A DNA stretch of 12,209 nucleotides from Ruminococcus sp. (lineage in GTDB: Bacteria; Bacillota; Clostridia; Oscillospirales; Acutalibacteraceae). How positions within the stretch are numbered: position 1 is the first letter of the stretch; each line of letters starts with the position of its first letter. Location of the stretch: positions 1-12,209 of the forward strand of contig JAMPAE010000026.1 in NCBI GenBank assembly GCA_023667385.1. Direction: 5' to 3'. The translations under genes were made by a program, and so were the position numbers. Positions 1 through 5,782 of the stretch are shown one piece after another. Under the pieces are notes generated by a model. That model was not told the DNA's origin. It ran no database searches and saw only the letters and a program-made list of their open reading frames with translations.

Positions 1-2
1 GT

Positions 3-542
3 GCAAATATTTATCCTGTTTTGGGTGAGCATGAATATATGGCAAAAAAGCTGTTTTCACAATTTGAAAAAGCAACAAGCGTTGAAGACTGCGCAAACTA
101 CATTCACAAAGATGACATAGGACTTTTGGAAAAATGGCTGAAAAACGGCGGCAATCCAACGCTTGAAGCATTTCTCGCCCTGAATGATGAGGACAGAGAA
201 AGCGTGATTGATTATCTTGGTGAATTTGAACCGTTTGAGGAAATTGAAGCAGCAGGCAGGAAGTTTGTGCTTGTTCACGCCGGCATCAGAAATTTTGAAG
301 CGGACAAGCCCCTAGATGAATATGACGAGGAAGATTTTATCTTTGAAGCTGCGGATTACGGCAAGGCTTATTTTGCCGACAGGTATCTCGTTACGGGTCA
401 TACGCCCACAGTTTCGATTGCGGCGGGCGGAAACGGCAAGGTTTATTCAAAAAAGCGTCACCTTGCAATTGATTGCAGCGCCTTTTACGGCGGAAAGCTC
501 GCAGCGGTTTGTCTTGATACGCTTAAAGCGTATTATTGCTGA
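3..542 (+). CDS. PPP-family metallophosphatase (Ser/Thr phosphatase-like), 5'-truncated
   Basis: This is the C-terminal part of a calcineurin-like metallophosphoesterase. The frame is open from the first complete codon (position 3), so the N-terminus, with the expected GDxHG and GDxVDRG metal motifs, lies outside the window. Visible motifs are LGEHEYM at the very start (the slot of the family GNHE motif), LVHAGI, VTGHTPT (His that ligates metal in PPP enzymes) and a C-terminal IDCSAFYGGKLAAVCL, which resembles the usual end of bacterial PPP phosphatases. Such enzymes hydrolyse phosphoester bonds, on phosphoproteins or small molecules; the substrate cannot be read here. The oddity is Glu where the family has Asn in GNHE. 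The next gene starts 11 nt downstream and its ribosome site overlaps this stop codon, so the two are probably co-transcribed. The family call is firm; the exact function is open. Confidence 0.8.
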   Translation, partial: ANIYPVLGEHEYMAKKLFSQFEKATSVEDCANYIHKDDIGLLEKWLKNGGNPTLEAFLALNDEDRESVIDYLGEFEPFEEIEAAGRKFVLVHAGIRNFEADKPLDEYDEEDFIFEAADYGKAYFADRYLVTGHTPTVSIAAGGNGKVYSKKRHLAIDCSAFYGGKLAAVCLDTLKAYYC

Positions 543-553
543 GGAATATATAA

Positions 554-1153
554 ATGAAAAGGATGAAAAAGAAAAACCTGATAGCACTGATTATTTTTGT
601 GGTTTGCGTGGGATATCTTGCATTTTGTGCAGTTAGTAATGCACAAATGACAGAAGAAGAAAAAATTATTGATGCAATGTATGTGCCAAGCGATAATGTT
701 GACAATGATATTTCTGAGTTGGTTATGACAAAAGAAACCGAGAGCGGCGTGCTTTGTTTGGCAACGACTAACGGCGGTTCATTGGCTATTTCATCCCTGC
801 GCAAAAATAACACCTTTTTCGATAAACTGTTAGGCTCGGAATATCAGATTGAGTGTTATGCCGTAATGGATATAAACAGTATTATCAGCAACGATCCTTT
901 GGAAATCAGAAGAATAAAATTCGTTAATTTTGATAAGCGTTCATTGTGGTATGGCTATTGCACGGATGAAAGCGCAAAAACGCTGAAAATAAACGGTGAG
1001 CTTGTTAAAGCTGACAAGGTTGATATTCACATTGACAGAGAGGTTCTGGAAGTCATTCCGGGTGTGACGAAAACAGAGGATAAGCGTGATTATTCAGGCT
1101 ATTTCTGGTTTTATGAATCGGTTGACAAGCCGGCTGTTGAGTTGGTTGGCTGA
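554..1153 (+). CDS. Hypothetical membrane-anchored or secreted protein, 199 aa
   Basis: I do not recognise this protein. It opens with a Lys-rich stretch (MKRMKKKN) and a hydrophobic segment at about residues 9-28, then a mostly hydrophilic, acidic region. The N-terminus is either a single membrane anchor or a signal peptide; the residues around SNA-QM at 28-32 would allow signal peptidase I cleavage, but no lipobox is present. The remaining ~165 residues contain alternating hydrophobic positions that could be beta strands, and no catalytic motif that I can name. The start is supported by GAGGA at 541-545, which overlaps the stop of the upstream phosphatase gene; a second ATG at 563 is possible but less well placed. 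Hairpin terminators follow the stop codon. It probably belongs to the end of the upstream transcription unit rather than to the arginine genes. Confidence 0.7.
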   Translation: MKRMKKKNLIALIIFVVCVGYLAFCAVSNAQMTEEEKIIDAMYVPSDNVDNDISELVMTKETESGVLCLATTNGGSLAISSLRKNNTFFDKLLGSEYQIECYAVMDINSIISNDPLEIRRIKFVNFDKRSLWYGYCTDESAKTLKINGELVKADKVDIHIDREVLEVIPGVTKTEDKRDYSGYFWFYESVDKPAVELVG

Positions 1154-1158
1154 AAAGT

Positions 1159-1178
1159 CAAGGCAACACTGTGCCTTG
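1159..1178 (+). terminator. Short hairpin after the 554-1153 gene, possible first terminator
   Basis: A perfect 7-bp stem, CAAGGCA paired with TGCCTTG, with a 6-nt loop (ACACTG), starts 6 nt after the stop codon. Only three T residues follow (1179-1181), so as an intrinsic terminator it is weak. It may instead act with the larger hairpin just downstream or protect the mRNA 3' end. Confidence 0.4.
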
Positions 1179-1186
1179 TTTGATTC

Positions 1187-1227
1187 AGAGGTTCTGCATT
1201 AGATTAATCAGAACTTCTATAATTTTT
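1187..1227 (+). terminator. Probable rho-independent terminator
   Basis: AGAGGTTCTG (1187-1196) pairs with CAGAACTTCT (1209-1218), a 10-bp stem with one G-U pair and a 12-nt loop. It is followed by ATAATTTTT with five consecutive T (1223-1227). This separates the phosphatase/unknown-gene unit from the arginine promoter at 1289. The stem is only moderately GC-rich, so efficiency is uncertain. Confidence 0.6.
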
Positions 1228-1288
1228 GAGTTTTGGTGTGCGTATTTTTATACATTCATACAAAGTGCATAAAATTTGGCGTTAATGC

Positions 1289-1317
1289 TTGACAATGGTG
1301 CATAATAATGGTATATT
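1289..1317 (+). promoter_or_regulatory. Promoter of the argCJBD operon
   Basis: TTGACA (1289-1294) and TATATT (1312-1317) are separated by exactly 17 nt, a near-consensus sigma-A type promoter. It predicts a transcript start near 1324 and a leader of about 48 nt before the argC ATG. The TTGACA hexamer alone also occurs inside coding sequence here (Val/Ile-Asp codons), so the support is the pair with correct spacing in an intergenic region. Confidence 0.8.
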
Positions 1318-1340
1318 CTTTTGTAATATACGTAGATTTT

Positions 1341-1354
1341 TGTATAAATATTCA
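1341..1354 (+). promoter_or_regulatory. Candidate ArgR/AhrC operator (ARG box) in the argC leader
   Basis: TGTATAAATATTCA matches the 14-nt core of ARG boxes (TGNATANNTATNCA) with one asymmetric position between half-sites. It lies about 18 nt downstream of the predicted transcript start and just before the argC ribosome site. ArgR/AhrC family hexamers repress arginine biosynthesis genes when arginine is abundant; binding here would block elongation or initiation. Half-site-like TGCATAA copies lie upstream at 1266-1272 and 1299-1305. No argR gene is in the window, so the regulator is inferred. Confidence 0.5.
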
Positions 1355-1371
1355 TTTATAGGTGGCTCGAC

Positions 1372-2289
1372 ATGAGTAAAAAGAAGATATTTATTGACGG
1401 CAGAGAGGGCACAACAGGCCTTGGTATCTGCGCTCGTCTTGAAAACAGAGATGATATAGAGCTTATAATTTTACCTGAAGATAAACGAAAAGACCCTGAA
1501 GCAAGGAAAAAAGCAATCAATGCAAGCGATGTGACAATTTTGTGCTTGCCTGATGCGGCAGCTAAGGAATCGGTTTCACTTGTTGAAAACCCGAACACAA
1601 TTGTGCTTGACGCTTCAACAGCTCACAGAACGGCTGATGGTTGGGTATACGGTTTGCCTGAGCTTTCGCCGCAGCAGCTTGAAATGATTAAAACGTCAAA
1701 GCGTGTTGCAGTTCCCGGCTGCCATGCAAGCGGATTCATCACGCTTGTTGCTCCGCTTGTGAAGGCGGGCATAATCGGCAAGGATGCACTTTTGACCTGC
1801 CATTCAATCACAGGCTACAGCGGCGGCGGCAAAAAGATGATTGCAGATTATGAAGCTGATGAAATCCCGGAAAAGCTTAATGCTCCCAGGCAATATGGTT
1901 TAACTCAGTCGCACAAGCATCTGCCTGAAATGGTACATATGACCGGACTTGAAAATGCACCGATTTTCTGTCCGATTGTTTCTGATTTTTATTCGGGTAT
2001 GCTTGTGACTGTTCCGCTTTTCAAAAGTATGCTCCTTTGCGGAAAAACAGTTGACGATGTTAAAGCAACGCTCAAAGCGCAATATGACGGCTCAATGAAC
2101 ATCGAGTATGTTGATGATATGTCAGAAAGTGGGTTCCTTGACAGCAACACACTTTCGGGCACAGATAAAATGCAGGTTTCCGTTTGCGGAAACGATGAAA
2201 GAATGCTTCTTGTTGCACGATATGACAACCTTGGAAAAGGTGCATCAGGTGCAGCAGCTCAGTGCCTGGAGCTGATTCTCAACGGTTAA
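1372..2289 (+). CDS. argC: N-acetyl-gamma-glutamyl-phosphate reductase, type 2
   Basis: Cytoplasmic enzyme that reduces N-acetylglutamyl 5-phosphate to N-acetylglutamate semialdehyde with NADPH, step 3 of ornithine synthesis. The N-terminal nucleotide-binding segment reads KIFIDGREGTTGL (residues 5-17). The catalytic Cys117 lies in VPGCHASG, followed by GYSGGGK (148-154), HKHLPEM (182-188) and a C-terminal DNLGKGASGAA (285-295). The length of 305 aa and the FIDGxxGTTGL start place it in the shorter type 2 group (about 310 aa) and not the E. coli-like type 1 group (about 335-345 aa, GASGYAG start). The start is fixed by AGGTGG at 1360-1365. It is the first gene of the arg operon, with argJ starting 45 nt after its stop. 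The semialdehyde product goes to ArgD. Confidence 0.95.
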   Translation: MSKKKIFIDGREGTTGLGICARLENRDDIELIILPEDKRKDPEARKKAINASDVTILCLPDAAAKESVSLVENPNTIVLDASTAHRTADGWVYGLPELSPQQLEMIKTSKRVAVPGCHASGFITLVAPLVKAGIIGKDALLTCHSITGYSGGGKKMIADYEADEIPEKLNAPRQYGLTQSHKHLPEMVHMTGLENAPIFCPIVSDFYSGMLVTVPLFKSMLLCGKTVDDVKATLKAQYDGSMNIEYVDDMSESGFLDSNTLSGTDKMQVSVCGNDERMLLVARYDNLGKGASGAAAQCLELILNG

Positions 2290-2296
2290 AAGATGA

Positions 2297-2337
2297 ATGA
2301 AAGGAACGGTGTATTTGCACCGCATTGACATAATATG
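2297..2337 (+). promoter_or_regulatory. argJ leader: Shine-Dalgarno-like site, hairpin, overlapping micro-ORF
   Basis: The only purine-rich ribosome site before argJ, AAAGGA (2300-2305), lies 29 nt upstream of the ATG (2335). An in-frame TGA at 2326-2328 rules out an earlier in-frame start. Between them is a 5-bp hairpin, CGGTG (2307-2311) with CACCG (2318-2322) and a 6-nt loop, which if folded would shorten the distance to about 13 nt. A 13-codon ORF starting at 2297 (reading MKGTVYLHRIDII) ends with TGA at 2336-2338, overlapping the argJ ATG as ATGA, so reinitiation coupling is another possible explanation. The functional reading is inference. Confidence 0.4.
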
Positions 2338-3549
2338 ATTAAAAAAATTGACGGCGGTGTATGTGCCGCAAAAGGATTCACAGCAGGTGGTGTGCACTGC
2401 GGAATACGCAAGAATAAATCAAAAAAAGACCTTGCGCTGATTCTCAGTGAAGTGCCTGCAAACACAGCGGCAGTTTACACAACTAACCTTGTTAAAGGTG
2501 CACCGCTTACTGTTACAAAGGAAAACATTTCAGACGGCAAGGCGCAGGCAGTAATCTGCAACAGCGGAAATGCTAACACCTGCAACCTCGGCGGCGAAGA
2601 AGTTGCAAAAAAGATGTGCGACCTGACTGCCCAAACTCTCGGCATAAAGGCTGAAGACGTTGTTGTTGCGTCAACAGGTGTCATCGGTCAGCCGCTTGAC
2701 ATCACGCCGATTGAAAATTCAATGCAGGCGCTTAAAGCAAGCCTTGGCGATGACAGCCAAAGTGCAAATCAGGCGATTATGACAACCGACACAAAGGAAA
2801 AATCTGCAACGGTTTCGTTTGAAATCGGCGGCAAAACCTGTTGCATGGGCGGAATTGCAAAAGGTTCAGGCATGATTCACCCTGACATGGCAACCATGCT
2901 TGTTTTCATCACAACCGATGCGGCAATCAGCACGCAGATGCTTCAGAAGGCGCTCAGTAATGACATAAAGAACACCTTTAATATGGTGAGCGTTGACGGC
3001 GATACTTCAACAAACGACATGGTTGTTGTGATGGCAAACGGCATGGCGGGCAACGATGAAATTACGGCTGAAGGTGCAGATTTTGATGAATTCATGTGTG
3101 CGCTCAACAGTGTTACAATGTCGCTTTGCCAAATGATTGCAGGTGACGGCGAGGGCGCAACAAAAATGATTGAATGTAAGGTCAGCGGAGCCGAAAACAC
3201 TGAAACAGCAAAAATAGTTGCAAAAAGTGTTGTTTGCTCGTCACTTTTCAAGGCAGCAATGTTCGGTGCAGACGCAAACTGGGGACGTGTTCTTTGCGCA
3301 ATCGGCTATAGTAAGGCTGATGTTGACGTGAACAAAATTGACGTTAGCTTCTCCTCATGCAAAGGCAGCATTTCGGTTTGTAAAAACGGCAGAGGTGTTG
3401 ATTTTTCTGAAGAAAAAGCGAAAGAAATTTTGCTTGAAGATGAAATCACAGTTGAGGTTTCGCTGAACAGCGGAAGCTCAGAAGCCACAGCATGGGGCTG
3501 CGATTTAACATATGATTACGTGAAAATTAACGGTGATTACAGAACTTAA
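2335..3549 (+). CDS. argJ: Glutamate N-acetyltransferase (ornithine acetyltransferase)
   Basis: ArgJ transfers acetyl from N-acetylornithine to glutamate, releasing ornithine and regenerating N-acetylglutamate. Some family members also use acetyl-CoA; the sequence does not tell which type this is. It is an N-terminal nucleophile enzyme made as one chain that self-cleaves. The cleavage motif MATML is at 185-189 with Thr187 as the predicted nucleophile, inside KGSGMIHPDMATML. Other hallmarks are VICNSGNAN (73-81), ASTGVIGQPL (112-121), GDGEGATKM (270-278), GADANWGR (311-318) and the C-terminal AWGCDLTYDYVKINGDYRT. The length of 404 aa is normal. The start matches the usual family N-terminus (IDGGV...KGF.AGGVHCGI) although no ribosome site is well placed before it. 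argB follows after 15 nt. Its presence shows a cyclic acetyl pathway, so argE would not be needed. Confidence 0.96.
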   Translation: MIKKIDGGVCAAKGFTAGGVHCGIRKNKSKKDLALILSEVPANTAAVYTTNLVKGAPLTVTKENISDGKAQAVICNSGNANTCNLGGEEVAKKMCDLTAQTLGIKAEDVVVASTGVIGQPLDITPIENSMQALKASLGDDSQSANQAIMTTDTKEKSATVSFEIGGKTCCMGGIAKGSGMIHPDMATMLVFITTDAAISTQMLQKALSNDIKNTFNMVSVDGDTSTNDMVVVMANGMAGNDEITAEGADFDEFMCALNSVTMSLCQMIAGDGEGATKMIECKVSGAENTETAKIVAKSVVCSSLFKAAMFGADANWGRVLCAIGYSKADVDVNKIDVSFSSCKGSISVCKNGRGVDFSEEKAKEILLEDEITVEVSLNSGSSEATAWGCDLTYDYVKINGDYRT

Positions 3550-3564
3550 AAGGATGACATAAAT

Positions 3565-4419
3565 ATGGACATAAGCAATTCAGAGCGTGCCTCGATCATC
3601 ATTGAGGCATTGCCATATATTCAGGAATATACAAACAAGGTGGTTGTTGTCAAATACGGCGGCAACGCAATGCTCAACGATGAACTCAAGCAGGCTGTTA
3701 TGGGTGATGTGATTTTGCTTTCGCTCATTGGCGTTAAGGTTGTTTTAGTTCACGGCGGCGGTCCTGAAATCAGCGATATGCTTGGCAAAATCGGAAAGGA
3801 AAGCCGCTTTGCCGATGGCTTGCGGGTTACCGACGGTGAAACCATGGACATTGTGCAGATGATTCTTGCCGGCAAGGTTAACAAAGATTTGGTTAAGCTC
3901 ATTCAGACGAAAGGCGGCAACGCAATTGGACTTTGCGGCGCTGACGGCGGAATGATCAAGGCTGCACCGCTTGCTGATAAATACGGCTATGTTGGTGAAA
4001 TCACAGACATTGACCCCGACCCGATTATCGGCGTGCTGGATTATAACTATATACCCGTTGTTTCAACCGTGGCAATTGACGATGACGGCAACAGTTATAA
4101 CATCAATGCAGACACGGCGGCTGCAGAAATTGCAGCAAAGCTGAAAGCCGAATGTCTGATTACCTTGACGGACATTGAGGGTATTCTTCGTGACAAGGAT
4201 GACCCGTCAACAATCATTCGCACAATCAGAACAAGCGAGGCTCCGGAACTGATTGAAAGCGGTGTAATCAGCGGCGGCATGATTCCGAAAATCAACGGCT
4301 GTATCAAAGCCATCAAAAGCGGCGTGCGCAAGGTTTTCATCATTGACGGCCGTGTTCCGCATTCGATTCTTGTTGAAACGCTTACTGATGAAGGCTTGGG
4401 CACAATGATTATAGAATAA
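3565..4419 (+). CDS. argB: Acetylglutamate kinase
   Basis: Phosphorylates N-acetylglutamate with ATP, step 2 of ornithine synthesis; amino-acid kinase fold, cytoplasmic. Seen: KYGGNAM with Lys30, VHGGGPEI (62-69), GLRVTD (85-90), the NAD motif at 181-183, TDIEGIL (202-208) and SGGMIPK ending in Lys242, the usual nucleotide and substrate contacts. The length of 284 aa and about 25 residues before the first KxGG strand (SERASIIIEALPYIQEYTNK) match the mobile N-terminal helix of arginine-sensitive hexameric kinases, which the shorter E. coli-type enzyme lacks. With ArgJ recycling acetyl groups, this kinase is the expected feedback point, so arginine inhibition is likely (inference). The ribosome site AAAGGA (3549-3554) overlaps the end of argJ. 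An unusual hairpin follows its stop codon. Confidence 0.96.
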   Translation: MDISNSERASIIIEALPYIQEYTNKVVVVKYGGNAMLNDELKQAVMGDVILLSLIGVKVVLVHGGGPEISDMLGKIGKESRFADGLRVTDGETMDIVQMILAGKVNKDLVKLIQTKGGNAIGLCGADGGMIKAAPLADKYGYVGEITDIDPDPIIGVLDYNYIPVVSTVAIDDDGNSYNINADTAAAEIAAKLKAECLITLTDIEGILRDKDDPSTIIRTIRTSEAPELIESGVISGGMIPKINGCIKAIKSGVRKVFIIDGRVPHSILVETLTDEGLGTMIIE

Positions 4420-4427
4420 TGTTATGT

Positions 4428-4469
4428 ATGCGGGTTGTGACTGTGGAGTTATACAGTTTGTACCCGCAT
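4428..4469 (+). other. Strong intercistronic hairpin between argB and argD
   Basis: ATGCGGGT (4428-4435) pairs perfectly with ACCCGCAT (4462-4469), and inside it ACTGT (4440-4444) pairs with ACAGT (4453-4457). The result is an 8-bp GC-rich outer stem, a small internal loop and a 5-bp inner stem. No T-run follows, so it does not look like an intrinsic terminator. It ends 17 nt before the argD ribosome site (AAGGAG, 4487-4492). Likely roles are an mRNA stability or processing element that tunes argD relative to argCJB, or part of an RNA switch; none is proven. Confidence 0.6.
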
Positions 4470-4500
4470 TAATCAGTGGTTCATAAAAGGAGTAGAAACT

Positions 4501-5664
4501 ATGGATACAAAAAATCTCGATTCAAAATATGTTGCTCACACATACGCACGTTTTCCTGTTGAAATTGTTAATGGTAACGGCGCAGTCATAACAGATGAGG
4601 ACGGAAAAGAATATATCGACATGGGAAGCGGCATTGCGGTTAACACATTCGGCATGGCTGATGAGCAGTGGATCAATGCGGTTACTGCTCAGCTTGGAAA
4701 GTTCCAGCACACGTCAAACCTTTATTACACAAAGCCGTGCGCAGAGCTTGCCGAGCTGCTTTGTGAAAAAACAGGCATGGAAAAAGTATTTTTCTCAAAT
4801 TCAGGTGCAGAAGCAAACGAATGTGCAATCAAGCTTGCAAGAGCCCACGGTGAGAAAAAAGGCGGAAAAGATTGCTATACTATTATAACACTCAAAAACA
4901 GCTTTCATGGACGCACGCTTGCAACACTTGCCGCAACAGGTCAGGATGTTTTTCATCAGAAATTCACTCCGCTTCCGGATGGCTTCGTTTTTGCAGATGC
5001 AGGTGACATGAATTCAATCAAAAAGCTTGCTGAAGAAAACAACTGCTGCGCAATCATGATGGAACTGATTCAGGGTGAGGGCGGAGTTAACACGCTTTCA
5101 AAAGAATTTGTCAGCGAAGTTGCAGAATTTGCAAAGCAGAACGATTTGCTTTTGATTGTTGATGAAGTTCAGACCGGTAACGGCAGAACCGGAAAGCTTT
5201 ATGCGTTCATGCATTACGGCATCAAACCCGATGTTTTCACAACTGCAAAAGGCCTCGGCGGCGGACTTCCGATTGGTGCGTGTGTGATGGGTGAAAAAGC
5301 TTCTGAACTGTTTGGAAACGGTGACCACGGCTCAACCTTTGGCGGAAATCCTGTTGTTTGTGCAGGCGCAGTGAACATCATCACAAGGCTGACTGATGAT
5401 TATCTTGCAGAAGTTGCAAAAAAAGGTGAATACCTCAAAGCAAAGCTGCTTGAAATTGACGGAGTTAATGATGTCAGCGGAATGGGTCTCATGCTCGGTG
5501 TGCTTGCAGAAAAAGAAAGCAAGCAGATTATTGCAGCAGCAAGGGAAAAAGGCTTGCTTGTGCTTTCGGCGAAAAACAAAGTTCGCCTGCTGCCTCCGCT
5601 TTCAATCACTTTTGAGCAGATTGACAAGGCTGTTCAAATTCTTGCTGAGTGCATAAATGCATAA
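4501..5664 (+). CDS. argD: Acetylornithine aminotransferase
   Basis: PLP enzyme of the class III (subgroup II) aminotransferases that converts N-acetylglutamate semialdehyde plus glutamate to N-acetylornithine. Seen in order: SNSGAEANE (99-107, phosphate-binding region), FHGRTLATLAATG (135-147), MELIQGEGGV (187-196), VDEVQTGNGRTG (220-231) with Asp221 for the PLP pyridine nitrogen, TTAKGLGGGLPIGA with the Schiff-base Lys250, and GSTFGGNP (277-284). The length of 387 aa is typical. The start has an excellent AAGGAG site 8 nt upstream. Members of this family can also act in lysine synthesis or ornithine transamination, but its place next to argCJB supports ArgD. It closes the arg cluster; argF is not adjacent. 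I see no convincing terminator after it before the lipoprotein promoter at 5700. Confidence 0.94.
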   Translation: MDTKNLDSKYVAHTYARFPVEIVNGNGAVITDEDGKEYIDMGSGIAVNTFGMADEQWINAVTAQLGKFQHTSNLYYTKPCAELAELLCEKTGMEKVFFSNSGAEANECAIKLARAHGEKKGGKDCYTIITLKNSFHGRTLATLAATGQDVFHQKFTPLPDGFVFADAGDMNSIKKLAEENNCCAIMMELIQGEGGVNTLSKEFVSEVAEFAKQNDLLLIVDEVQTGNGRTGKLYAFMHYGIKPDVFTTAKGLGGGLPIGACVMGEKASELFGNGDHGSTFGGNPVVCAGAVNIITRLTDDYLAEVAKKGEYLKAKLLEIDGVNDVSGMGLMLGVLAEKESKQIIAAAREKGLLVLSAKNKVRLLPPLSITFEQIDKAVQILAECINA

Positions 5665-5699
5665 AAATAAAAAGTTTACGATTATTTTTGGTTGTAATG

Positions 5700-5728
5700 T
5701 TGACAGTCGGTTTTATTTGTTATAGAAT
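5700..5728 (+). promoter_or_regulatory. Promoter of the lipoprotein gene
   Basis: TTGACA (5700-5705) and TAGAAT (5723-5728) are separated by 17 nt in the 118-nt gap after argD. The predicted start near 5735 gives a leader of about 48 nt. This makes the lipoprotein gene able to be expressed on its own, although read-through from argD is possible. Confidence 0.7.
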
Positions 5729-5782
5729 AAAGTCGTAACACTGAAAAATTTGTGTTAAAAACATTTTAAGGGAGAGTCCGAT

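Noticed and set aside
316..636. 106-aa + strand frame overlapping the phosphatase and the next gene
   Set aside because: It overlaps two better-supported genes in another frame and has no recognisable motif.
1239..1254. TGCGTATTTTTATACA as another ARG box
   Set aside because: The half-sites are 2 nt too far apart compared with the 14-nt ARG core, and one half is poor.
5663..5689. Hairpin AAAAATAA/TTATTTTT after argD as terminator
   Set aside because: The stem is entirely A-T with an 11-nt loop; too weak to call a terminator. Read-through into the lipoprotein gene remains possible.
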